From positions 1 to 11,732 of the forward strand of contig LKNC01000065.1 of the NCBI GenBank assembly GCA_001564255.1: a stretch of DNA of 11,732 nucleotides, read 5' to 3'. The stretch is from Natrialbaceae archaeon Tc-Br11_E2g1. Its GTDB lineage: Archaea; Halobacteriota; Halobacteria; Halobacteriales; Natrialbaceae. The notes under the pieces are model-generated. The model ran no database searches. It was not told the DNA's origin and was given only the letters and a program-made list of their open reading frames with translations. Below are positions 5,388-11,732 of this stretch, piece after piece (positions within the stretch are counted from its first letter, which is position 1; each line of letters starts with the position of its first letter). Both the position numbers and the translations under genes were made by a program.

Positions 5388-7181
5388 ATGAGTTCCGTAC
5401 CGGAGCGTTCCGAGATCGACGAGGAGTACAAGTGGGACCTCGAGAGCGTCTACGCGACCGACGAGGAGTGGGAGAGCGCCTACGAGACGGTGACGGATCG
5501 AATCGAGGAGTTCGCCGCCTACGAGGGGCGGGCCGTCGAGGACGCGGGGACGGTACTCGAGGTGCTCACCCTTCGTGACGAACTGATGTGTGAGGTGTCG
5601 ACGGTCGCCTCCTACGCCCGGATGCGAAGCGACGAGAACACGACGGACCAGGCCTGTCAGGCGATGTTCGCCCGGGCACAGTCGCTGGCTGCCGACGCGA
5701 ACTCGGCGGCCTCGTTCATCGAACCCGAACTCCAGTCGCTCACCCGCGAGGAGTTCGAGGCGTTCCTCGAGGCCGAACCGGACCTCGAGACCTACGACCA
5801 CTACGTCGGCGACGTGTTGCGGATGAAACCCCACACCCGTTCGGCGGAAGTCGAGGCCTTGCTCGCGGATCTGGGTGAGGTCACGGGGGCGACGGGGGAC
5901 GTGTACAACATGCTCTCGAACGCCGACATGGAGTTCCCAACCGTCGAGGATCGAGACGGTGAAGGCGTCGAAATCACCCAGAGCAACGTCGTCAACCTCC
6001 TCAAGAGACCCGACCGGGACTTCCGCCAGCGCGTCTACGAGGCCTACTTCGACGAGTGGGAGTCGATGCGAAACACGGTCGCGACGACCTACAAGAACAG
6101 CGTGAAAGCCGACGTCAAACTCGCCCGGGCACGAAACTACGACACCGCCCGTGAGGCCGCCCTCGACGGGCCGAACGTCCCCGTGGACGTCTACGACACC
6201 CTCGTGGAGACCGTCGACGACAACCTCGAGAAACTCCACCGCCACGCCGAACTCAAACGCCGGGCCCTCGAGGTCGACGAGTTACGGATGTGGGACATTT
6301 ACATGCCACTAACGGGCGGTGAGGGCCCCGACGTCGGGTACGACGAAGCCTGTGAGTACATCGTCGACGCACTCGCGCCACTCGGCGAGGAGTACCAGTC
6401 CCGTGTCGCGGAGGGTCTGGAGTCCCGGTGGGTCGACGTCTACGAGAACGCGGGCAAACAGTCGGGTGCCTACTCCGGGGGAACCTACGACACCCAACCG
6501 TTTATCCTGATGAACTACCAGGACGACATCTCCTCGATGTACACGCTGGCTCACGAACTGGGCCACTCGATGCACTCGGAGTTGACCAAAGAAGAACAGC
6601 CCTACGTCTACTCGGGGTACGAGATTTTCGTCGCCGAGGTCGCGAGTACGGTCAACGAGGCCCTGCTGACGAATCACTTACTCGAGACCGTCGAGGACGA
6701 GCAGTTCCGCCGGCACGTTCTGAACGAGTTCGTAGAGCGCGTGCGCTCGACGCTGTACCGTCAGACCCTCTTTGCGCAGTTCGAACACGAGGCTCACGAA
6801 CTCGAGGAAGCCGGCGAACCGTTGACGGCCGACCGACTCGACGAGCTCTATCGCGGGCTAAAGGAAACGTACTACGAGCCCGCCGCGGTCGACGACCGCA
6901 TCGCCCGCGAGTGGATGCGCATCCCCCACTTCTACCGGGCGTTTTACGTCTACCAGTACGCCACGGGCATCTCCGCGGCACTCGCCATCGTCGAGAACAT
7001 CGAAGAAGACGGCGAGGACGCGGCCGCCGATTACCTCGAGTTCCTCCGACGGGGTTCCCGTGAGTACCCGCTCGAACTCCTCCGGATCGCCGGCGTCGAC
7101 ATGAGTTCATCAGAACCCGTCGAACGCGCCCTCGAGACCTACGGGCGCCGCCTCGAGGAGTTCGAGGCGCTACTCGAGTGA
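5388..7181 (+). CDS. pepF: Oligoendopeptidase F (M3B zinc peptidase)
   Basis: A 597-residue cytosolic zinc peptidase of family M3, PepF subfamily, which cuts peptides of roughly 7-17 residues. The zinc motif HELGHSMHSE begins at residue 389, giving H389 and H393 as ligands and E390 as the general base; E417 in FVAEVASTVNEALL is the expected third ligand. The opening (SEIDEEYKWDLESVYATDEE) is the standard PepF N-terminus, and the C-terminal segment with YQYATGISAALAIVENI is typical. The frame is open back to 5223, but homology and a TATA-like TTTAGC (5358-5363) place the start at the ATG at 5388. Length is normal. It lies 61 bases before panB on the same strand, so the two may share expression. 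PepF can degrade peptides released by the PAN-proteasome; that functional link is inferred from position. Confidence 0.95.
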   Translation: MSSVPERSEIDEEYKWDLESVYATDEEWESAYETVTDRIEEFAAYEGRAVEDAGTVLEVLTLRDELMCEVSTVASYARMRSDENTTDQACQAMFARAQSLAADANSAASFIEPELQSLTREEFEAFLEAEPDLETYDHYVGDVLRMKPHTRSAEVEALLADLGEVTGATGDVYNMLSNADMEFPTVEDRDGEGVEITQSNVVNLLKRPDRDFRQRVYEAYFDEWESMRNTVATTYKNSVKADVKLARARNYDTAREAALDGPNVPVDVYDTLVETVDDNLEKLHRHAELKRRALEVDELRMWDIYMPLTGGEGPDVGYDEACEYIVDALAPLGEEYQSRVAEGLESRWVDVYENAGKQSGAYSGGTYDTQPFILMNYQDDISSMYTLAHELGHSMHSELTKEEQPYVYSGYEIFVAEVASTVNEALLTNHLLETVEDEQFRRHVLNEFVERVRSTLYRQTLFAQFEHEAHELEEAGEPLTADRLDELYRGLKETYYEPAAVDDRIAREWMRIPHFYRAFYVYQYATGISAALAIVENIEEDGEDAAADYLEFLRRGSREYPLELLRIAGVDMSSSEPVERALETYGRRLEEFEALLE

Positions 7182-7209
7182 CGAATACCGTCCGGGACCC
7201 AAAGGCACA

Positions 7210-7215
7210 TTTATC
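7210..7215 (+). promoter_or_regulatory. Candidate panB promoter TATA element
   Basis: TTTATC, 27 bases before the panB ATG at 7243, predicts a transcript start a few bases before the ATG. It lies in the 61-base gap after pepF, so panB probably has its own start even if read-through from pepF also occurs. Confidence 0.5.
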
Positions 7216-7242
7216 GTCCACTGCGTAAGCGCCTACATCAGG

Positions 7243-8469
7243 ATGTCCCGTAGCCCCTCTCTACCCGACCGTCCTCGTCGCGACATCGACCCGGACATGC
7301 CCGACGACGAACGCCTCGAGGCCCTTCGAGACCACTTCGAACAGATCCTTACGGTCCACGACCAGCTTACCGAGCAACTCGAGACCGCTCAGGAGCGAAG
7401 GCGGAGTCTCCAGGAGCAACTCGACCGAACCAAGCGCGAAAACGCGGCGCTGAAGAGTTCCTCGCTGTACATCGCGACCGTCGAGGACGTAATCGACGAC
7501 GAGGTCGTCGTCAAACAACACGGGAACAACCAGGAGGTGTTGACCGACGTCTCCCCGCAGCTACTCGACCGCCTCGAGGCGGGGGATCGCGTCGCGGTCA
7601 ACGATTCCTTTGGTATCCAGCAGATCCTCGACGCCGAGACCGACGCGCGCGCCCAGTCGATGGAGATCGAGGAGAGTCCGGCCGTCGGGTACGAGGACAT
7701 CGGCGGGATCGACGAACAGGTCCGTGAGGTGCGGGAAGCCGTCGAACAGCCACTCGCCCAGCCGGAACTGTTCGAAGAGGTCGGCATCGACCCGCCAAGC
7801 GGTGTCTTGCTCTACGGGCCGCCGGGAACGGGCAAGACGATGCTCGCGAAGGCCGTCGCGAATCAGACCGACGCCACGTTCATCAAGATGGCCGGCTCGG
7901 AACTCGTCCGGAAGTTCATCGGCGAGGGCTCGCGGCTCGTCCGCGACCTGTTCGAGATGGCCCGGGAACGCGAACCGGCTATCATCTTCATCGACGAGAT
8001 CGACGCCATCGCCGCGAAACGCACGGAGTCGAAAACGTCCGGCGACGCAGAGGTCCAGCGGACCATGATGCAACTCCTCTCCGAGATGGACGGCTTCGAG
8101 CCCCGCGGGGAGGTCCGGATCATCGCCGCGACGAACCGCTTTGACATGCTCGATTCGGCCATCCTCCGGCCCGGCCGCTTCGATCGGCTCATCGAGGTCC
8201 CCGAACCCGACGGCGACGGTCGCCAACAGATCTTCCGGATCCACACCCGCGGAATGAGCGTCGGCGACGACGTCGACTTCGAGGCCCTCGCCGAGGAAAC
8301 CGAGGGCTACTCCGGGGCGGAAGTCGAGAGCGTCGCCACCGAAGCCGGCATGTTCGCTATCCGCGACGACCGCACCGACATCCGCATGGTCGACTTCGAG
8401 AACGCCATCGAGAAAATCGAGGACGACGGCAGCGACGTGATCTCCTCTGCGGGGTACTTCTACCAGTAG
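7243..8469 (+). CDS. panB: Proteasome-activating nucleotidase, PanB type
   Basis: A 408-residue AAA ATPase that unfolds proteins and threads them into the 20S proteasome. Residues 22-75 form the N-terminal coiled coil (LEALRDHFEQILTVHDQL and following heptads), then the OB domain (about 76-135, with VVVKQHGNNQEVL). The AAA domain carries Walker A GPPGTGKT at 192-199, Walker B IIFIDEID at 247-254, the pore loop FIKMAGSELV, and the second region of homology AATNRFDMLDSAILRPGRFD with its arginine fingers. The last three residues, FYQ, are an HbYX motif, which docks into pockets of the 20S alpha ring and opens the gate. The start MSRSPSLP matches what I recall of the Haloferax PanB N-terminus, so it is the PanB (Pan2) paralog rather than PanA. 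Length is normal for the family. pepF lies just upstream. Confidence 0.95.
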   Translation: MSRSPSLPDRPRRDIDPDMPDDERLEALRDHFEQILTVHDQLTEQLETAQERRRSLQEQLDRTKRENAALKSSSLYIATVEDVIDDEVVVKQHGNNQEVLTDVSPQLLDRLEAGDRVAVNDSFGIQQILDAETDARAQSMEIEESPAVGYEDIGGIDEQVREVREAVEQPLAQPELFEEVGIDPPSGVLLYGPPGTGKTMLAKAVANQTDATFIKMAGSELVRKFIGEGSRLVRDLFEMAREREPAIIFIDEIDAIAAKRTESKTSGDAEVQRTMMQLLSEMDGFEPRGEVRIIAATNRFDMLDSAILRPGRFDRLIEVPEPDGDGRQQIFRIHTRGMSVGDDVDFEALAEETEGYSGAEVESVATEAGMFAIRDDRTDIRMVDFENAIEKIEDDGSDVISSAGYFYQ

Positions 8470-8582
8470 CAGTTGCGGACTCGAGCCGCGTGGCCGATCG
8501 TCACGGCTCCGGGGGAGGCCGGACCGAGTCCGGGCACCACAGAGCGTAAGGAATAGAGTGTAGGACGTTCAACGGGTAGACA

Positions 8583-10088
8583 ATGGACCGGAGTGATAGG
8601 TCCCTCGTCGAGGACGACGGCGGATCGGGAGGGTCACGCGTCGTCGCTGATCCCGAACGGATCAGGGTACTCTACGTCGGGGAGAAACGGGCGAGTGCGG
8701 ACGCGCCAGCCGAGATCGAAACCCGCCACGATCACCTCGAGGTGACAGTCGAGAGAGCCCCGGAGACCGCGTTCGACACCCTCGAGGACGGCGGCTACGA
8801 CTGTCTGATCTACGCTCCGGAACGGGCGGAAAACGACGTTCGGGCCGTCCTCGAGGCCGTCAGGGAGATCGACTCGCAGCTCCCGACCATCGTCTACGGC
8901 GAGCCCGCGGTTTTCGATGACGCCCACGCGATAGACGGCGTCGACCTCGTCCGGCGCGGGGGTGAGGGGGAGTACGCGGTACTCACGAGTCGGGTGCGAA
9001 ACGCCACGGCCCGCTACCGGGCCAGCGAACGCGTCGGGGAGTTGGAGTCGGACCTGCGGCGGTTTCACAACGCGGTCGATCACGCGGGTCACGTCGTCTT
9101 GATCACCGACGCGGACGGGGTAATCGAGTACGTAAACCCCGCCTTCGAGGAGGAGACGGGGTACGACTGTGGGGAGGCCATCGGGCGGACGCCGGCGATG
9201 TTGAAATCCGGCGAGCACGACGAGCGGTTCTACCGGGACCTCTGGGAGACGATCCTCGAGGGAAAGGCCTGGCGCGGTGAGATCGTCAACTGCCGGCCGG
9301 ACGGCGAGCGGTACGTCATCGACCAGACGATCGCCCCGATCGACGGTGACGACGGGGAGCCGGTCGGCTTCGTCGCGATCAACAAGGACATCACCGAACT
9401 CAAAGAGTACGAACGCGAACTCGAGGCCCAAAACGACCGCCTAGAACAGTACGGTCGGATGGTCGCCCACGACCTCCGGAACCCGCTTACCCTGCTCAGC
9501 GCCGAGGTCGAGAACGCCCGGACGGTACTCGACGGTGACGCCGGGGCGACCCGCGAGGAACTCGAAGGCGAGTTGCGACGGGGACTGCTCGAGATCGAGG
9601 AGATCACCGAGTACATGCGCCGGCTGATCGAGGACTTACTGCAGCTTGCAGAGCACGGGCAACTCGTCCTCGACGCCGAGGAGGTCGACCTCGAGGCGGT
9701 TGCACGCAAAGCCTGGCGGGAAGTCGACTCACCCGCGGCGAAACTGGTCGTCGAGAACGGCCACCTCGAGGCCAACCCCGCCCGACTCCGGGAACTGTTT
9801 TCGAACCTGTTTCGCAACGCCGTAGAACACGGCGGCGAGGACGCCACCGTCCGAGTCGGCCCCCTCGAGGTCGTCGAGGGTTTTTACGTCGAAGACGACG
9901 GGTCGGGCATTCCGGAAGACGAACGGGACCGGGTGCTCGACCGTGGCTACACCACCGCCGAGGACGGCACCGGGTTCGGGCTCGCGGTCGCTGCGCGGAT
10001 CGCCGACGCTCACGAGTGGGCCGTCCGGGTCACCGAGAGCGCCGAGGGCGGGGCCCGGTTTGAGTTCCGCCCCGACGCGTACTCGTAG
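8583..10088 (+). CDS. PAS-domain sensor histidine kinase with receiver-like N-terminus
   Basis: A 501-residue soluble two-component sensor kinase without membrane segments. Residues 26-125 resemble a receiver domain (IRVLYVGEKR, YDCLIYAPE), but the acidic pair after strand 1 is GEK and the phospho-acceptor Asp position is Tyr-Ala (77-78), so it is probably not phosphorylated. A helical linker (131-157) leads to a PAS domain (158-273: VLITDADGVIEYVNPAFEEE, then FVAINKDITELK). The HisKA H-box MVAHDLRNPLTLL holds H296. In the HATPase domain the N-box NLFRNAVEHG has N412, the G1 box is EDDGSGIP (437-444) and the G2 box GTGFGL (462-467). The PAS ligand is unknown. No response regulator gene is adjacent, as is common in haloarchaea. 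A weak TATA-like AATAGA lies at 8552-8557. It is 113 bases after panB. Confidence 0.9.
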   Translation: MDRSDRSLVEDDGGSGGSRVVADPERIRVLYVGEKRASADAPAEIETRHDHLEVTVERAPETAFDTLEDGGYDCLIYAPERAENDVRAVLEAVREIDSQLPTIVYGEPAVFDDAHAIDGVDLVRRGGEGEYAVLTSRVRNATARYRASERVGELESDLRRFHNAVDHAGHVVLITDADGVIEYVNPAFEEETGYDCGEAIGRTPAMLKSGEHDERFYRDLWETILEGKAWRGEIVNCRPDGERYVIDQTIAPIDGDDGEPVGFVAINKDITELKEYERELEAQNDRLEQYGRMVAHDLRNPLTLLSAEVENARTVLDGDAGATREELEGELRRGLLEIEEITEYMRRLIEDLLQLAEHGQLVLDAEEVDLEAVARKAWREVDSPAAKLVVENGHLEANPARLRELFSNLFRNAVEHGGEDATVRVGPLEVVEGFYVEDDGSGIPEDERDRVLDRGYTTAEDGTGFGLAVAARIADAHEWAVRVTESAEGGARFEFRPDAYS

Positions 10089-10247
10089 ACAACAGTGTGC
10101 AAACTGACGTCGACAGGTGAACGGTCATCCACCGGTGAGGAGTGATCCAGCCGTGATCGAACGACCGGGGGATACTGACGGGCGAAAACCCGCCTATGAT
10201 TTCGTTCGACAGTATACCTCCCTCACCGGTCGGGAATCGCGGCGTAC

Positions 10248-10253
10248 CTTTTT
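10248..10253 (+). promoter_or_regulatory. Candidate promoter of the universal stress protein gene
   Basis: CTTTTT, 25 bases before the ATG at 10279, is the only AT-rich hexamer at the spacing expected for a leaderless mRNA. It also supports the choice of that ATG over longer in-frame starts. The match to the haloarchaeal consensus is weak. Confidence 0.35.
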
Positions 10254-10278
10254 GCCCGCGTCCGGTGTACTGGCGGAT

Positions 10279-10728
10279 ATGGCAGACCACGTTCTCGTCC
10301 CCGTCGATGGCTCACCGCTCTCCCGTCGCGCACTCGAGGTCGCCCTGGAGGAAAACCCCGACACCACGGTGACGGCGTTGCACGTGATCGACCCGACGGA
10401 ACCGGGGTACAGCGTCGCCGGCGTGGAGTTCGACAGCGCGACCGAGCCACGTCACGGCTCGACGGAGTGGTACGACCGTGCCGAGGAACTGGCAGCGGAC
10501 CTCTTCGGGGACCTCTCGGAACTGGCCGAGGAGTACGACGCGCAGTTGAACACCGAAACCGTCGTCGGCCGACCCGACCGGGAGATCCTCGAGTTCGCCG
10601 AGAGCGAGGGCGTCGACCACATCGCTGTCGGCAGTCACGGCCGTGAGGAGGACTCGCGGCTCTTGCTCGGCAGCGTCACCGAGGCCGTCGCCTTTCGCGC
10701 ACCGGTGCGGGTGAGCCTGATCAGGTAG
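10279..10728 (+). CDS. Universal stress protein (UspA family, single domain)
   Basis: A 149-residue cytosolic protein of the UspA superfamily. It opens with MADHVLVPVDGSPLSRRALE, the first strand and loop of the fold, followed by VTALHVIDP. The nucleotide-binding signature G-x2-G-x9-G-S is intact (G118, G121, G131, S132, in GSHGREEDSRLLLGS), so it is probably an ATP-binding Usp like MJ0577. The last strand is APVRVSLIR. The frame stays open back to 10117, but the extra 54 residues are basic and unlike Usp, so the ATG at 10279 is preferred. The 190 bases before it hold no other gene. Its stop overlaps the end of the convergent hydrolase gene by 8 bases. The specific stress or partner is unknown. 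Confidence 0.92.
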   Translation: MADHVLVPVDGSPLSRRALEVALEENPDTTVTALHVIDPTEPGYSVAGVEFDSATEPRHGSTEWYDRAEELAADLFGDLSELAEEYDAQLNTETVVGRPDREILEFAESEGVDHIAVGSHGREEDSRLLLGSVTEAVAFRAPVRVSLIR

Positions 10729-11464
10729 CGTGACCGATCGAAATCGTCCGTAGATCCTCCGCGAAACGGACGTCACCGTCGTAATACTCGGCGATCGACT
10801 CGAGCATCTCGGTGTGGCGGCCGTCCGTGTGTGGGTAGAGGTGGGTCAGGTAGACCCGCCCGACGTCGTGGCCCGCGAGTTCCCGGCCCAACTTCTCGGG
10901 GGTCGGGTGGTTCGAGACGTCGACGTCGTCGGGGAACGAACAGTCGTGAGCGAGCACGGCCGACCCCTCCGCGAAATTGGCCAGGCCGGCAAAGGCCTCG
11001 CTGTCGCCACTGAACGTAAAGCGGTCGTCGAAACGGTAGGCGAGACACGGCACCGAGTGGCGTGTCTCGTATGCCGAGACGTCGAAGTCGGCGACCGAGA
11101 ACTCCCCGGGGACGACCTCCCGGACCTGGAGGTCGAGACGGTCTTGCATGTAGTCGTATATCTCGAGCAAGCCGTCGACCAGTCCCTTCGTTCCTCGCGG
11201 GCCTACCACCTCGAGATGGTCCTCCCCGGCGAGCCAGCGGGCTTTCATCAGCGGCAGGAGGTCTGCGACGTGATCTAGGTGGTGGTGAGTGAGCAAGACC
11301 GTCGAGACGTCCTCGTAGCCGACCCCCGACTGCTGGAGGCGGTGGAGAACGCCCGATCCACAGTCGACGAGAACGGTTCGACCCGCTTCCTCGAGGAGGA
11401 TTCCGGTCTGGAAGCGCTCGCCCGTCGGCATCGCGCTCCCGGTGCCGAGAAACGTCACGTTCAT
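10721..11464 (-). CDS. RNase-Z-like metallo-beta-lactamase-fold hydrolase
   Basis: A 247-residue metallohydrolase. It opens MNVTFLGTGSAMPTGERFQT, as in RNase Z-like proteins, and has the HxHxDH motif in LLTHHHLDH (H60, H62, D64, H65). Further probable metal ligands are H136 (ETRHSVPCLAYRF), D154 (FSGDSE) and a late His (H208 in LTHLYPH). The spacing between H136 and D154 is only 18 residues, where true RNase Z has a much longer segment, and the protein is about 60 residues shorter than usual RNase Z. A role as the essential tRNA 3' processing enzyme is therefore doubtful; a related phosphodiesterase or other hydrolase is more likely. The frame runs back to 11515, but the family start is the ATG at 11464, preceded by a CGAAACGGCTTTCT stretch placed like BRE/TATA. 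It is convergent with the stress protein gene. Confidence 0.85.
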   Translation of the reverse strand: MNVTFLGTGSAMPTGERFQTGILLEEAGRTVLVDCGSGVLHRLQQSGVGYEDVSTVLLTHHHLDHVADLLPLMKARWLAGEDHLEVVGPRGTKGLVDGLLEIYDYMQDRLDLQVREVVPGEFSVADFDVSAYETRHSVPCLAYRFDDRFTFSGDSEAFAGLANFAEGSAVLAHDCSFPDDVDVSNHPTPEKLGRELAGHDVGRVYLTHLYPHTDGRHTEMLESIAEYYDGDVRFAEDLRTISIGHAT

Positions 11465-11610
11465 GCGGGAACGTGTGACAGCGCGGGAGAAAGCCGTTTC
11501 GACGACGGTTCGCAACCCCGAGGGACGGTTCCACCGGGGTCACTGCGATCGGTCCCGGCCGTTGCGTTGTGACGCCGACTGTACCGCCGGTCGAGACGAA
11601 CGCCGTCGGG

Positions 11611-11732
11611 TTAGCGAACCGAGTCGAGCAGCAGTCTCTGTTCGACGCGTTTGACCTCGTGTTGGACGTCGCGGACGGCGTCGATGTTCGCCGAGATGGA
11701 ACTCACCCCTTCGGTGACGAGGAACTGGGCCA
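11611..11732 (-). CDS. ppsA: Phosphoenolpyruvate synthase, C-terminal end
   Basis: The last 40 codons of a minus-strand gene that enters from the right edge. The tail reads AQFLVTEGVSSISANIDAVR, then a charged helix (DVQHEVKRVEQRLLL), ending DSVR. This is the C-terminal end of the TIM-barrel PEP-utilising domain: the strand with SIS-N-D followed by a helix closes the fold in PEP synthase and its relatives. PEP synthase makes phosphoenolpyruvate from pyruvate and ATP for gluconeogenesis. With so little sequence, pyruvate phosphate dikinase or another PEP-utilising enzyme cannot be fully excluded, but the wording is nearest to haloarchaeal PpsA. The 146 bases between its stop and the hydrolase ATG show no clear terminator. 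Confidence 0.7.
   Translation of the reverse strand, partial: AQFLVTEGVSSISANIDAVRDVQHEVKRVEQRLLLDSVR

Noticed and set aside
5169..6245. A 358-codon minus-strand frame opposite the N-terminal half of pepF
   Set aside because: It lies antisense to a gene with full family homology; long antisense frames are expected in GC-rich DNA rich in GAC/GTC/CTC codons.
10172..10215. ATACTG / CAGTAT inverted repeat before the stress protein gene
   Set aside because: The arms are only 6 bases with a 32-base gap, within chance expectation, and do not line up with the promoter position.
10117..10278. Upstream extension of the universal stress protein by 54 codons
   Set aside because: It has no Usp similarity and begins with a GTG; the fold starts exactly at the ATG at 10279.

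Overview
The window looks like chromosomal DNA from a haloarchaeon (class Halobacteria). It is very GC-rich, the real proteins are strongly acidic (Asp/Glu-rich, Lys-poor), several genes have a TATA-like hexamer about 25 bases before the start codon (near-leaderless transcripts), CTCGAG is very common and CTAG is nearly absent. The gene set (PAN ATPase, HbYX tail, universal stress protein, PAS histidine kinase) fits. Genus cannot be assigned from the sequence alone.

Region 1, 1-1743, minus strand: tetrapyrrole synthesis at the precorrin-2 branch point. Uroporphyrinogen-III C-methyltransferase (cobA) and a Met8/SirC-type precorrin-2 dehydrogenase overlap by one base and form an operon that makes sirohydrochlorin, the precursor of siroheme, archaeal heme and cobalamin. 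After a 95-base gap with its own promoter, cbiT (corrin C15 methylation) begins and runs out of the window, probably heading a cobalamin operon.

Region 2, 1744-4111: a 259-base divergent control region with candidate operators, then a 702-residue iron-sulfur protein with 32 cysteines. It combines an HdrA-type N-terminal domain, several ferredoxin modules, an MvhD/FlpD-type [2Fe-2S] domain and a C-terminal CxxC/CxxC ribbon, but it lacks the FAD module that defines HdrA. It is the least ordinary gene here. Its divergent position next to sirohydrochlorin synthesis suggests, but does not prove, a redox role for tetrapyrrole or siroheme enzymes.

Region 3, 4112-5099: a decayed fragment of an ABC-transporter ATPase gene, a 61-residue two-helix membrane protein and a gamma-carbonic-anhydrase-like hexapeptide protein that lacks one of the three expected zinc histidines.

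Region 4, 5388-8469, plus strand: oligoendopeptidase F (pepF) followed by the proteasome-activating nucleotidase PanB. Together they suggest a protein-turnover pair: PAN unfolds substrates for the 20S proteasome and PepF can trim the released peptides.

Region 5, 8583-11732: a soluble PAS histidine kinase with a degenerate receiver-like N-terminus, a single-domain universal stress protein, a convergent RNase-Z-like metallo-beta-lactamase-fold hydrolase overlapping it by 8 bases, and the last 40 codons of phosphoenolpyruvate synthase. No stretch longer than 300 bases lacks a gene. I saw no tRNA, rRNA, CRISPR array or intact mobile element.
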